This document shows, piece after piece, positions 48,073 to 57,290 of a stretch of 64,000 nucleotides of DNA. Below the pieces are notes generated by a model. That model did no database searches, had not been told where the DNA came from, and saw nothing but the letters and a program-made list of their open reading frames with translations. The DNA is from Nonomuraea gerenzanensis. Its GTDB lineage: Bacteria > Actinomycetota > Actinomycetes > Streptosporangiales > Streptosporangiaceae. The stretch is taken from the NCBI RefSeq assembly GCF_020215645.1, contig NZ_CP084058.1, positions 372,001 to 436,000 of the forward strand, read 5' to 3'. Every line of letters begins with the position of its first letter. Position 1 is the first letter of the stretch. Position numbers and translations under genes: made by a program.

Positions 48073-48954
48073 GTGCTCCGACAGGCCATGCTCGCCCTTT
48101 CGAAGAGCCGGCGCGCCGAGCGGCTCGTCACCACCTCGCCGCTGACCGCCGACGTGGTCGGCCGGTACGTCGCCGACGACATCGGGGCCGTGGTCGGCGA
48201 GCTGACCCGCGCCGGGCTGCTGGTCAGCGTCGACCACCTCGGCGAGGAGGTGAGCGACCCCGCCCAGGCCGAGGCCGCCGTCGCCACCTACGTCGCGCTG
48301 CTCGACCTGCTGCCCGCGGGCGCCGACGTGTCGGTCAAGCTCACCGCGCTGGGGCTGCGGCAGTCGCAGCCGCTCGCGCTCGCCAACGCCGCCACCATCT
48401 GCGCGGCCGCCACCCGGAAGGGCGTCACGGTGACGCTCGACGCCGAGGAGCACGACACGATCCCCGGGCTGCACGCCGTGCACGCCGCGCTGCGCAAGGA
48501 CCACCCGGACGTGGGGGTGGTCGTGCAGGCGTACCTGCCCGACTCGCTCGACCGCTGCGAGAAACTCGGCGGGGCACGCGTGCGGCTGTGCAAGGGCGCC
48601 TACACCGCGCCGGGCGCCTACACCAGGCCCGCCGACATCGACCGCTCGTTCGTACGCTGCCTGAAGGTGCTCATGGCCGGCACCGGCTACCCGATGGTCG
48701 CCACCCACGACCCGCGGCTGCTGCGGATCGCCTCCGCGCTGGCCGTGCTCGACGGGCGCGACCTGACCGGCTTCGAGTACCAGATGCTGTACGGGGTGCG
48801 CCCCGACGAGCAGGCCCGCCTGGCGGGGCTGGGCGCGCGGGTGCGCGTCTACGTGCCCTACGGGTCCGACTGGTACGCCTACCTCATGCGCCGTTTGGCC
48901 GAACGCCCCCGCAACCTGGCCTTCTTCCTGCGCTCGCTGATGTCGCGCGGGTGA
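48073..48954 (+). CDS. Proline dehydrogenase
   Basis: A 293-residue single-domain FAD enzyme with a (beta/alpha)8 fold. It oxidises proline to pyrroline-5-carboxylate. Family segments include VSVKLTALGL, VTLDAEEHDT, VVVQAYLPDSLDR, RLCKGAYTAP, ATHDPRLL, FEYQMLYGV and RVYVPYGSDWYAYLMRRL. GTG 48073 is chosen from the -10 spacing and N-terminal fit; GTG 48064 is an alternative. The next gene is proC, the opposing reductase. Confidence 0.92.
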   Translation: MLRQAMLALSKSRRAERLVTTSPLTADVVGRYVADDIGAVVGELTRAGLLVSVDHLGEEVSDPAQAEAAVATYVALLDLLPAGADVSVKLTALGLRQSQPLALANAATICAAATRKGVTVTLDAEEHDTIPGLHAVHAALRKDHPDVGVVVQAYLPDSLDRCEKLGGARVRLCKGAYTAPGAYTRPADIDRSFVRCLKVLMAGTGYPMVATHDPRLLRIASALAVLDGRDLTGFEYQMLYGVRPDEQARLAGLGARVRVYVPYGSDWYAYLMRRLAERPRNLAFFLRSLMSRG

Positions 48955-49024
48955 CCGGCCCCGAGCCCCGGCCCCTCAGCCGCTAGGCTGCCAGGTCAGC
49001 GTCCACATCCTTCGAGGGGCCGAA

Positions 49025-49819
49025 ATGATCGCGATTCTGGGCACGGGCAAGATGGGCGAGGCCCTGCTGTCCGGGCTGTTGCGTGCCGGTTTCAAGCCGG
49101 GCGACATCATGGCGACCACGCGCAGGGCCGAGCGGGCCGAGGCCCTGCGCGAGACCTACGGCGTGCGGACGGTGTCCAACGCCGAGGCCGCCAAGGCCGC
49201 CGACACGCTCATCCTCGCGGTCAAGCCGCAGGACATGGGGACGCTGCTGGCCGAGATCGCCCCCCACGTGCCCGCCGAGCGGCTGGTGATCTCCGCCGCG
49301 GCCGGCATCACCACCTCGTTCGTCGAGCAGCGGCTGGGCGTGGAGGTGCCGGTGGTCCGGGTGATGTCCAACACGCCGATCCGCTTCGACGAGGCGATGA
49401 GCGTGATCTCCGCCGGCGCGTACGCGGGCGAGGAGCACCTCAAGCTGGCCGAGGGCCTGCTCAAGCCGGTCGGCAAGGTGCTGCGGATCCCCGAGTCGCA
49501 GCAGGACGCCGCCACGGCGCTGTCCGGCAGCGGGCCCGCCTACTTCTTCTACCTGGTGGAGGCCATGGTGGACGCCGGGATCCTGCTCGGCATGCCGCGG
49601 GCCGCCGCGCTCGACATGGTCACCCAGTCGATCGTGGGGGCGGCGGTGATGTTGCGTGACTCGGGGGAGCACCCGGTGATTTTGCGCGAGGCCGTCACCT
49701 CGCCGGGTGGCACCACGATCGCGGCGATCGCGGAGCTGGAGCGCCACAGCGTGCGCGCCGCCTTCCTGGCCGCCATCGAGGCCGCCCGCGACCGGGGCCG
49801 CCAGCTCGCCTCCGGGTGA
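49025..49819 (+). CDS. proC: Pyrroline-5-carboxylate reductase
   Basis: A 264-residue NAD(P)H enzyme making the last step of proline synthesis. N-terminal Rossmann motif IAILGTGKMGEALLSGLL; C-terminal signature LREAVTSPGGTTIAAIAELE. ATG 49025 with GAGGGG upstream. The 3' end of the gene, including the stop region, is tandemly duplicated downstream. Confidence 0.96.
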   Translation: MIAILGTGKMGEALLSGLLRAGFKPGDIMATTRRAERAEALRETYGVRTVSNAEAAKAADTLILAVKPQDMGTLLAEIAPHVPAERLVISAAAGITTSFVEQRLGVEVPVVRVMSNTPIRFDEAMSVISAGAYAGEEHLKLAEGLLKPVGKVLRIPESQQDAATALSGSGPAYFFYLVEAMVDAGILLGMPRAAALDMVTQSIVGAAVMLRDSGEHPVILREAVTSPGGTTIAAIAELERHSVRAAFLAAIEAARDRGRQLASG

Positions 49820-49880
49820 TCTCTCTGACGTAGCCGGGGGCCGCCGGCTCGCCTCGGGGTGACTGCCTGACGTAGCCGGG
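49796..49880 (+). repeat. 43-bp tandem duplication of the proC tail
   Basis: Bases 49796-49838 (last codons and stop of proC plus CTGACGTAGCCGG) are repeated with a few changes at 49839-49880, and a third partial copy starts at 49881. Confidence 0.7.
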
Positions 49881-49951
49881 GGCCTCCGGATGACCACCCA
49901 GACGCAGACGCCCGAGCGGGCGCTGGTGCGGGTGCGTGGCCGGGCTCCACG

Positions 49952-50416
49952 ATGGGTCGGGTGACGATTCGTTACGGGCTCGCCCCGTTGCTCGTCCTCT
50001 TGGCCCTGACCGGCTGCACCTCCGAGGCGCCGGCGGCCGTCCAGGTCGCCGACGTCCGGCGCGGGCCGGTCACCGAGGTCGTCGAGGCGCCCGCCACCAT
50101 CGGCGCGCGAGCCTCGGCGACACTGCGCTCGCCCGCCCGGGGCACGATCGCCAAGCTGTACGTCCGCGACGGCGACCGGGTCCGCAAGGGGCAGATCGTG
50201 GCCAGGATCCGCTCGCCCCAGGCCGAGGGCCAGCTCCGCCAGGCCCGCCAGGCGTCCCGGATGGCCACCCCCGCCCGCGTCGGCGCCCAGTTGCTGAACG
50301 CCATCGACCTGGCCAGAAGCCAGTACCGGGCCCAGACCAGGGCGCTGGCCTCGATCACCGCCCAGCTCAACCGCTCGATCAGCGGCCTGGTGACCGGCGT
50401 CACCAGCGGTCTATAG
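49952..50416 (+). pseudogene. Truncated efflux adaptor (HlyD/MacA-like lipoprotein)
   Basis: A 154-residue product, against several hundred normally. It begins with a lipoprotein signal (LLALTGC) and the start of a membrane-fusion protein (VRRGPVTEVVEAPATIGARASATL, GTIAKLYVRDGDRVRKGQIVARI, the lipoyl-like half). The coiled coil and the second lipoyl half are missing. It ends 8 nt before the remains of a MacB-type permease, and the ATPase gene expected between or beside them is absent. Confidence 0.7.
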
Positions 50417-50424
50417 GCGGGCCG

Positions 50425-51065
50425 ATGAGGAGCCGCGAGGCGCTGGAGGCGCTGCGCGTGAACCGGCTGCCCAGCGTGCTCACCATACTGGGCGTCGTCG
50501 TCGGGGGTGCTGGCCGTGGTGATCCTGGTGGCCATCGGCACCGGTGCGAAGGACGAGATCGAGCGGCAGATCTCCGGCCTCGGCACGAACATCATCCTCG
50601 TCGTGCCCGGCCGCATCAGCCTCGGCGCGGCGCCCACCCAGAGCAAGCTGGGCCTGGCCGACGTGGCCTACGTGCGGCGGGTGGTGGGCGACCCGTCGAA
50701 GGTGACGGTGTCGCTGCAGTCGGGCGAGACCGTGCGCGTGGGCAGGGCGGAGGCGTTCGTCACCGTGATCGGCACCGACCAGAACCTGGTCAACATCTTC
50801 GAGCGCCCCGTCGGCAAGGGCCGCCCGCTGAGCGAGACGGACGTGGACACCCGGCGCAGGGTGGCGGTGCTCGGCTCGGAGGTGGCCGGCCGGGTGACGG
50901 CGGCGCTGCGGGAGCGGTATCCGGGCGAGCAGTTCTCTGCGGTCACGCAGACGGCGCTGCGTGCTGGCGTTCGGGGTGTCGGTGGCGGTCGGGGTGTTCT
51001 TCGGCGTGGCGCCGGCGCGCAGGGCGGGCCGGTTGGACCCGGTGACCGCCCTGCGCGCCGAGTGA
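50425..51065 (+). pseudogene. Frameshifted and internally deleted MacB-type ABC permease
   Basis: The N-terminus MRSREALEALRVNRLPSVL runs to a run of five G bases near 50503-50507. One surplus base there breaks the frame, and homology resumes in the next frame as VILVAIGTGAKDEIERQI. After [11 protein letters not shown] (about 50955) the homology jumps to the family C-terminus ([32 protein letters not shown]) in yet another frame, so the middle FtsX region is deleted. The intact exporter would need an ATPase, which is also missing. Confidence 0.75.
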
Positions 51066-51069
51066 GCAC

Positions 51070-51810
51070 TCAGGCGTCGCGCCGCTGCAGGAGCACGGCT
51101 CCGGCGACGGTGGCGACGGCGATCCAGGCCAGGTACACGCCGAACCCGCCCCACGGCGACAGCGAGTCGCTGCTCTGCCCGGCGACCAGCAACTGGCCGG
51201 CGTTGGTGGTGAAGTATTCGGCGACGGTCCGGCCCCACTGCCCGGGAAGCTGGTTGGCCACCTGCGGCAGCACCAGCATGAGCGCGATGGCCGCCACGAT
51301 CGCGCCGGGCGTGTGCCGGACCAGCGTGCCGAGCCCCAGGCCGAAGACGCCGCAGGCGGTCAGGTAGAGCGAGGCCCCGACCAGCGCGCGGACGACCTCG
51401 CCCATCGGCAGGTCCGTCGGCTGGGTGAAGGCCAGCCCCACCGCGAGCGAGGCGGCGGAGGCGAGCGCGGAGACGACCAGCGAGAGCGCGCCGAAGACCA
51501 CGAGCTTGCCGGTCAGCAGGCTCATCCGCCTGGGCACGCTCATCAGCGAGGTGCGGATGCCGCCGGTGCGGTACTCGCTGGAGATCACCAGCACGCCCAG
51601 CGTGGCGATGGCCAGCTGCGCGAACATGATTCCCAGCAGGCTGGCGGCGATCGCCTGACCGGCGGGGACCGGCCCGCCGGCGGCGTTCTCGACGGAGGCG
51701 CTGAGCAACGCCGACAGGCCCACCATCAGCCCGACGGTGGCCGCCAGCGTCCACACCGTCGAGCGCACCGAGCGGATCTTGGTCCATTCGGACCTGAGGA
51801 TGTCGATCAT
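51070..51810 (-). CDS. ABC-2 type transporter permease
   Basis: A 246-residue membrane protein with six hydrophobic helices. It begins MIDILRSEWTKIRSVRSTVW, the usual N-terminus of this actinomycete permease family. Its ATG overlaps the stop of the ATPase gene by 4 nt, so the two form one exporter. Substrate unknown. The stop is 5 nt from the end of the MacB remnant on the other strand. Confidence 0.9.
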   Translation of the reverse strand: MIDILRSEWTKIRSVRSTVWTLAATVGLMVGLSALLSASVENAAGGPVPAGQAIAASLLGIMFAQLAIATLGVLVISSEYRTGGIRTSLMSVPRRMSLLTGKLVVFGALSLVVSALASAASLAVGLAFTQPTDLPMGEVVRALVGASLYLTACGVFGLGLGTLVRHTPGAIVAAIALMLVLPQVANQLPGQWGRTVAEYFTTNAGQLLVAGQSSDSLSPWGGFGVYLAWIAVATVAGAVLLQRRDA

Positions 51811-52697
51811 GCCGAGAACTCCAGACTGTCCTTGGTCAGCTCCATGTAGGCCGCCTCCAGCGAGGGCTGCACGAACGTCAGCTCCTCCAGCGGGATGCCG
51901 GCCCTGGCCGTCAGGGTGCCGATCTCGAGCGTGCTCATCGCGGTCACCCGCAGGTGGTCGGGGTGCAGCTCGCCGACCTTGACCAGCTCGGCCACCTCGG
52001 CCAGCCGGGGCGAGCGGACCCGCACGTACCCCTGCGAGCTGCGGCCGATGAACTCCCGCACGCTCGTGTCGGCGATCAGCCGGCCCTTGCCGATGACGAT
52101 CAGGTGGTCGGCGGTCTGCGCCATCTCGCTCATCAGGTGGCTGGAGACGAACACCGTGCGCCCCTCGGCCGCCAGCTTGCGCATGAGCGTGCGGATCCAC
52201 AGGATGCCGTCGGGGTCGAGCCCGTTGACGGGCTCGTCGAACAGGAGGATCTGCGGGTCGCCGAGCAGCGCCGCGGCGATGCCCAGCCGCTGCGACATGC
52301 CCAGCGAGAAGCCGCCGACCCGCCGCTTGGCCACCTCGCGCAGCCCGACGATCTCCAGCACCTCCTCCACGCGGGCGGACGGGATGCCGTTGCTCTGCGC
52401 GATGGCGAGCAGGTGATTGCGGGCGCTGCGCCCGCCGTGCACGGCCTTGGCGTCCAGCAGCGCGCCGACCTTGCGCAGCGGGTGCCGCAGCTCGGCGTAC
52501 GGGTGCCCGTCCACCAGCACAGACCCGCTGGAGGGCCGGTCGAGGCCGAGGATCATGCGCATGGTGGTCGACTTGCCCGCGCCGTTCGGGCCGAGGAAGC
52601 CGGTCACCTGACCGGGCTCGACGTCGAACGACAGGTCCGCGACGGCCATGGTGCCGCCGTAGCGCTTGCTCAGGTTCGTTGCTCGAATCGCGGTCAT
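51807..52697 (-). CDS. ABC transporter ATP-binding protein
   Basis: A 296-residue ATPase: Walker A GPNGAGKST, signature SLGMSQRL, Walker B ILLFDEPVNGLDP and H-loop FVSSHLMSEM. It has the DrrA-like C-terminal extension. ATG 52697. A perfect palindrome lies 68-83 nt upstream. Paired with the permease gene (ATGA overlap). Confidence 0.93.
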   Translation of the reverse strand: MTAIRATNLSKRYGGTMAVADLSFDVEPGQVTGFLGPNGAGKSTTMRMILGLDRPSSGSVLVDGHPYAELRHPLRKVGALLDAKAVHGGRSARNHLLAIAQSNGIPSARVEEVLEIVGLREVAKRRVGGFSLGMSQRLGIAAALLGDPQILLFDEPVNGLDPDGILWIRTLMRKLAAEGRTVFVSSHLMSEMAQTADHLIVIGKGRLIADTSVREFIGRSSQGYVRVRSPRLAEVAELVKVGELHPDHLRVTAMSTLEIGTLTARAGIPLEELTFVQPSLEAAYMELTKDSLEFSA

Positions 52698-52764
52698 GAT
52701 CCCAGCGTGCCGTCGCGCCCGCCGGTTTTCTTCCTGCCAGGGAACCGTTCGGCGGGCGGCGATC

Positions 52765-52780
52765 TAGGACCGTGGTCCTA
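52765..52780. promoter_or_regulatory. TAGGACC-N2-GGTCCTA palindrome, operator candidate
   Basis: Seven-base arms pair perfectly around GT. It lies in the interval before the ABC ATPase gene and overlaps the stop codon of the response-regulator gene. Likely bound by that regulator to switch the transporter. The half-site TAGGACC recurs at 10313-10319. Confidence 0.6.
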
Positions 52781-53431
52781 CTCTCCTGGGTGGACCAGCG
52801 CGGCCTCGTACGCGATGATCACCGCCTGCGCGCGGTCCCTGACCCCGAGCTTGGCGAACAGGCTGGTCACGTGGTTCTTCACGGTCGAGGGGGAGACGGC
52901 CAGGCCGGCGGCGATCTCCGCGTTCGACCGGCCGCGGGCGATCAGCACGAGGATCTCCCGTTCGCGGTCGGTCAGCCCCGCCAGCTCGGCGGGCGCCGCG
53001 CGCCGGGGCGTGGTGCGTACGAACGTGCCGATGAGCCTGGTCAGCAGGCGCGGGGCGACGGCCGACTCGCCCCGGTGCACGACGCGGACGCCCTCGATCA
53101 GCTCCTCGGGGGAGACGTCCTTGGGCAGGAACCCGTCGGCGCCCGCCCGCAGCGCCGCCACCACGTTCTCGTCCAGGTCGAACGTGCTCAGCGCGAGCAC
53201 CCGCACGCCGGGCAGCTCCGTGGTGATCAGCTCGGTCGCGCGCACCCCGTCCATGCCGGGCATGTGCAGGTCCATCAGCACCACGTCAGGGCGCAGCCGC
53301 CTGCTCAGCTCCACCGCCTGCTCGCCGTCCGCGGCCTCGCCGACCACGCCGATGTCCAGCTGGGCGTCCAGCATCAGCTTGAAGCCGGTACGCACCAGCG
53401 CGTGGTCGTCGGCCAGCAGCACCCCGATCAT
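52778..53431 (-). CDS. NarL/DesR-type response regulator
   Basis: A 217-residue regulator. The receiver has VLLADDHALVR and the phosphorylation Asp in VVLMDLHMPGMDG. The LuxR-type HTH reads LTDREREILVLIARGRS and VSPSTVKNHVTSLFAKL. ATG 53431 overlaps the kinase stop by 4 nt. It probably controls the ABC transporter downstream. Confidence 0.93.
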   Translation of the reverse strand: MIGVLLADDHALVRTGFKLMLDAQLDIGVVGEAADGEQAVELSRRLRPDVVLMDLHMPGMDGVRATELITTELPGVRVLALSTFDLDENVVAALRAGADGFLPKDVSPEELIEGVRVVHRGESAVAPRLLTRLIGTFVRTTPRRAAPAELAGLTDREREILVLIARGRSNAEIAAGLAVSPSTVKNHVTSLFAKLGVRDRAQAVIIAYEAALVHPGE

Positions 53432-54534
53432 GTCTGCTCCAGTGGTATCCGGGCGTGCACGCGGAATCCGCCCTCGGGGCGGGGGCCGGTGGAGAGCCGG
53501 CCGCCGCACAGCGCCACCCGCTCGGCCATGCCGCCGAGCCCGAACCCCGGCGTGCCGCCGTCCTTCGGTATCCCGTCGTCGAGCACCTCGACCTCCACCG
53601 CCGAGGCCACGTACGCCAGGCGCACGCTGGCCCTGGCGCCGGCCGCGTGCTTGCGGGTGTTGGTGAGCGCCTCCTGCACGATCCGGTAGACGGCGTGGTC
53701 CACGGCGGCGGGCAGCTCGACGGGCTCACCCGTCACGGTCAGGTCGGCCGGCAGCCCCGCGGACCTGGCCTCCTTGATCAGCGCGGGCAGGCGGTCGGCG
53801 CCCACCCCGGTGGCGGCGTCCGGCCCCTCGGTGCCGTCGGCCCGCAGCACGTCCAGCAGGCGGCGCATCTCCGACATGGCCTGGCGGGCGGTCTGCTCGG
53901 CGCTCTCCAGGGCGTCCCTGGTGACCTGCTGCTCCGGCGGCAGCGTGGCGCGCGCGCCGCCGACCAGCGCGTTGATGACCGTGATGTGGTGCGCGACCAC
54001 GTCGTGCAGCTCCCTGGCGATGCGCCGCCGCTCGGCCCGCACCGCGGCCTCGGTGGCCTCGCGCCTGCCGCGCTCCGCCAGCTCCGCCCTGAGCCGGACG
54101 AGCTGGCCGATGCCCACGGGCACGGCGACCAGGAACAGGGCCATCAGCCAGCCGCCCTGGAACGAGGCGCCCAGCTGCAGCACGGCGGTGTAGCCGGCCC
54201 AGGTCACCCCCGAGACGACGGCGGTGGTGCGGCCGATGGTGTAGCGGCCCAGGCTGTAGAGGGCGACGGCGGTGGCGAGGTTGGCGTTGTCCACGAGGCC
54301 CGTCAGCACGAACACCGCGTCCACGGCGCCCACCAGGGCCACCGTGGTGATCGGCCGGGAACGGCGGATGAGCAGGGGCAGCAGGGTCAGCAGGTAGTGC
54401 AGGTTGCCCTGGGCGAGCCGGCTGTCGCCCAGGAGGAACACGCCGACGAAGCCGATGACCGACGGGACGGCGAGCACGATCACCAGCGACCGGTCGAAGA
54501 CCGTGGGCCGCCGGAAGAATCGCACGATCTTCAT
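53428..54534 (-). CDS. Membrane sensor histidine kinase (DesK/NarL-partner type)
   Basis: A 368-residue kinase (from ATG 54534). Four to five membrane helices occupy residues about 15-145. HisKA_3 has RRRIARELHDVVAHHITV with the phosphorylated His. The HATPase domain follows (VQEALTNTRKHAAGA, GFGLGGMAERVALCGG). A TTG at 54561 would add 9 residues; neither start has a clear ribosome site. Coupled to the response regulator by a 4-nt overlap. Confidence 0.9.
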   Translation of the reverse strand: MKIVRFFRRPTVFDRSLVIVLAVPSVIGFVGVFLLGDSRLAQGNLHYLLTLLPLLIRRSRPITTVALVGAVDAVFVLTGLVDNANLATAVALYSLGRYTIGRTTAVVSGVTWAGYTAVLQLGASFQGGWLMALFLVAVPVGIGQLVRLRAELAERGRREATEAAVRAERRRIARELHDVVAHHITVINALVGGARATLPPEQQVTRDALESAEQTARQAMSEMRRLLDVLRADGTEGPDAATGVGADRLPALIKEARSAGLPADLTVTGEPVELPAAVDHAVYRIVQEALTNTRKHAAGARASVRLAYVASAVEVEVLDDGIPKDGGTPGFGLGGMAERVALCGGRLSTGPRPEGGFRVHARIPLEQT

Positions 54535-54671
54535 GAGGGTCCGCGCCACGCGCACGGTCAAACCCTAATTCACGAAATGTCGGCATTTCATGGCGTCGAG
54601 CCCGGGCTACAAGGAGGCAGCTGCCCTGCGGTAACGTCGGCGCAAGGCGAGGGACACGCGGAGGGGTTGGC

Positions 54672-55835
54672 ATGAGCCGGTCGGCACGGGTGATCTGGGA
54701 CGACGCTCTCACCTCCTACAACTTCGGCCCGAGCCATCCACTCCATCCCGTGCGGGTGGAGCTGACCATGGCGCTGGCCCGCGACCTCGGCGTGCTCGAC
54801 AAGGTCGAGATGAGCGGCTGCGACCCCGCGAGCGACGACGAGCTGGCCATGGTCCACCACCGCTCCTACATCGAGGCCGTCAAGGGCGTCTCCGCCACCG
54901 GCAGGCCCGACCTGTCGGCCGGGCTCGGCACGACCGACAACCCCGCGTTCGCGGGCGTGCACGAGGCGTCCGCGCTGATCTCCGGGGCCTCGCTGGCCGC
55001 CGCCCGCGCGGTGTGGGAGGGCGCGGCCGAGCACGCGATCAACGTCGCGGGCGGGCTGCACCACGCGATGCCCGCCACGGCCAGCGGGTTCTGCGTCTAC
55101 AACGACCCGGCGCTGGCCATCGCGTGGCTGCTGCGGCAGGGCGTGAGCCGCGTGGCGTACGTGGATGTGGACGTGCACCACGGCGACGGCGTGCAGGCGG
55201 TCTTCTACGACGACCCCCGGGTGCTGACCATCAGCCTGCACGAGAGCCCGCGCACGCTGTTCCCCGGCACGGGCTTCCCCGAGGAGACCGGGGCCGACGG
55301 CACGGCCGTCAACGTGGCGCTCCCGGCCGGCTGCGGCGACTCGGGCTGGCTGCGGGCCTTCCACTCCGTGGTGCCGCCGCTGCTGCGCGAGTTCCGGCCC
55401 GAGATCCTGGTCACCCAGCACGGCTGCGACAGCCACGCGCTCGACCCGCTGGCCAACCTCATGCTCAGCGTGGACGGCCAGCGGGCCGCGTACGCCGCGC
55501 TGCACCGCCTGGCGCACGAGACGGCGGGCGGCAGGTGGATCGCCACCGGAGGCGGCGGCTACGAGCTGGTGCAGGTGGTGCCGCGGGCGTGGACCCACCT
55601 CATCGCCGAGGTGGCGGGCCATCCGATCGATCCGGCCACGCCGACGGGGCAGGGCTGGCGCCAGTTCGTACGGCAGCGCACGGGCGAGACGCCCCCGCTG
55701 ACCATGACAGACGGCCGAAACCCGGAATTTCGTGACTTGTCCGGTGGTTATGATCCAGCGGACCCCATTGACCGTGCGGTCATGGCGACCCGAAACGCGG
55801 TGTTCCCCCTGCACGGCCTCGATCCGTTGCCCTGA
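54672..55835 (+). CDS. acuC: AcuC-like histone-deacetylase-family protein
   Basis: A 387-residue zinc hydrolase. The HDAC signatures are present: FGPSHPLHPVR, AGGLHHAMPATASGFCVYND, YVDVDVHHGDGVQAVFYDD and GCDSHALDPLANL (Asp/His metal ligands). AcuC removes acetyl groups from acetyl-CoA synthetase. ATG 54672 with GAGGGG. Divergent from the histidine kinase. Confidence 0.92.
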   Translation: MSRSARVIWDDALTSYNFGPSHPLHPVRVELTMALARDLGVLDKVEMSGCDPASDDELAMVHHRSYIEAVKGVSATGRPDLSAGLGTTDNPAFAGVHEASALISGASLAAARAVWEGAAEHAINVAGGLHHAMPATASGFCVYNDPALAIAWLLRQGVSRVAYVDVDVHHGDGVQAVFYDDPRVLTISLHESPRTLFPGTGFPEETGADGTAVNVALPAGCGDSGWLRAFHSVVPPLLREFRPEILVTQHGCDSHALDPLANLMLSVDGQRAAYAALHRLAHETAGGRWIATGGGGYELVQVVPRAWTHLIAEVAGHPIDPATPTGQGWRQFVRQRTGETPPLTMTDGRNPEFRDLSGGYDPADPIDRAVMATRNAVFPLHGLDPLP

Positions 55836-55881
55836 CGGGGCCGCACGGCCTCGCTCCTGAAGCCCTGACGAGGAAGAACCA

Positions 55882-56664
55882 GTGCTGAGCCGCGACGAAC
55901 TCCGAGATCACCTTGTATACAGCCGCATAGCCGGCGATGTCGCGACCCCCCGCGAGAACAACCTGGACCACTACAGCTCGCTGGCGAACGGCGACCCGTA
56001 CTACGCGCTGGGCCTGACCTTCGACCAGCCGTGGTCGTACCGCGACATCCTGGCGCTGATGGCCAAGTCCGCGGGCGTGGTCTCCGACCCCGGCCACCGC
56101 TGGGGCCAGGACACCATCGACCCGGACCTGACGATCGACGCGATCGACGCCATGGCCGAGCGCATCGCCGCGGTGCTGGCGCGGCCGGAGCCGCGCATCC
56201 TGTTCGCCACCGGGCACCCCACCGGGATCCTGGCCATCCACCTGCCGCTGGCCGCCTTCTGCGCGGCGCGGGGCGCGCGGCTGCTGTCGCCCGCCGAGGG
56301 CTGGACGTACGCGGGGTCGGGTTTCGGCCGGCCCAGAAGGATCCGTTATCTCCAGGACATCGCCATGCTCGACGACCGGGGCGCGCTGGTGCACACCCAC
56401 GACGCGGCTCCGATGCGGCACATGCTGGACGAGCTGAACGGCGAGCTGCCGGACCTCGTGATCGCCGACCACGGCTGGGCGGGAGCGGCTGGTGAGGCCG
56501 GTGTGCCCACGGTGGCGTTCGCCGACTGCAACGACCCCGGGCTCTTCGTCGGGGAGGCCGAGGGCAAGCTTGACGTGGTCGTGCCACTCGACGACAACGT
56601 GCTACCCCGCTACTACGCTCCGCTGACCGATCGTTTGGTCACAGGAGTCTCATCAGCCCTTTGA
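55882..56664 (+). CDS. Conserved actinobacterial phosphatase-like protein
   Basis: A 260-residue cytoplasmic protein, usually annotated as a phosphatase in related genomes; I see no classical phosphatase motif. Distinct segments are LFATGHPTGILAIH, YAGSGFGRPRRIRYLQDIAM and VIADHGWAGAAGEAG. GTG 55882 with GAGGAAG upstream, 46 nt after acuC, so probably in the same transcript. Confidence 0.75.
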   Translation: MLSRDELRDHLVYSRIAGDVATPRENNLDHYSSLANGDPYYALGLTFDQPWSYRDILALMAKSAGVVSDPGHRWGQDTIDPDLTIDAIDAMAERIAAVLARPEPRILFATGHPTGILAIHLPLAAFCAARGARLLSPAEGWTYAGSGFGRPRRIRYLQDIAMLDDRGALVHTHDAAPMRHMLDELNGELPDLVIADHGWAGAAGEAGVPTVAFADCNDPGLFVGEAEGKLDVVVPLDDNVLPRYYAPLTDRLVTGVSSAL

Positions 56665-56976
56665 GTCTAATTCGGTCATCCGCATACCGTCTTTTCGCGC
56701 CTGCATTCCAAGAGGCTCGCTGTCCCTTTGCCAACTTTTGATGGGGCTCCGGCGACTCTTATGTGTGGCAACTTGGACAGTTCCAACGTCCAAGTGCGGT
56801 GCTCGGCCAGGCTGCTGGCCAGCGATTTCGCTGGTTCGGCTGACAGGTGGCTCCGTCGATTGAGAAACTAGGGGGTTTGCGCACTCGGAGTCCCGACTTA
56901 CGCTGACGGCAGTACACGTGCGTGAGCAATGGCACCAGTGGGGATAACCCGGAAACACGTGCGGAAGAGGCGTCCG
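56665..56976. other. Intergenic region before the small HTH gene
   Basis: No gene supported. AT-richer than its surroundings. A weak promoter-like pair (TTGCGC, 16 nt, TACGCT, about 56877-56904) precedes the HTH gene. In Streptomyces the equivalent promoter is reported as a developmental-regulator target; I see no certain BldD-type site. Confidence 0.4.
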
Positions 56977-57180
56977 ATGGGTGCAGGCGAAAGACCTCTC
57001 AGCGAGGTGAAGTTCCTGACCGTCGCAGAAGTGGCGACGGTCATGAGGGTGTCCAAGATGACGGTGTACCGGCTCGTCCACTCGGGTGAGCTGCCGGCCA
57101 TCAGAGTCGGCCGATCGTTCAGGGTGCCTGAGCAGGCGGTACACGACTATCTGCGGGAGGCCTACATCGAGGCAGGTTGA
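56977..57180 (+). CDS. Small HTH DNA-binding protein (excisionase/BldC-like fold)
   Basis: A 67-residue winged-helix protein: FLTVAEVATVMRVSKMTVYRL, then VHSGELPAIRVGRSFRVPEQ. It closely resembles the Streptomyces protein encoded just ahead of the bS22 gene near bldN (described there as the BldD target BdtA, as I recall). ATG 56977 has GGAAGAGG 6 nt upstream; an in-frame ATG at 56929 has no ribosome site. Followed by a hairpin terminator. Confidence 0.88.
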   Translation: MGAGERPLSEVKFLTVAEVATVMRVSKMTVYRLVHSGELPAIRVGRSFRVPEQAVHDYLREAYIEAG

Positions 57181-57225
57181 CGTAGCGACACGCCGAGGCG
57201 GGTCGTGAATGCTCTCGCGGGAGAG

Positions 57226-57252
57226 GCCCGGTCGCCGCTGGTGCGACCGGGC
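57226..57252. terminator. Hairpin after the small HTH gene
   Basis: GCCCGGTCGC and GCGACCGGGC pair perfectly over 10 bp with a 7-nt loop. Confidence 0.7.
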
Positions 57253-57290
57253 ACTCACCCCCCAAGGGGCGATCTACCGTGGATCGCCGG

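Noticed and set aside
56653..57258. Minus-strand 201-codon frame over the small HTH gene
   Set aside because: Antisense to a well-conserved HTH protein; no motif.
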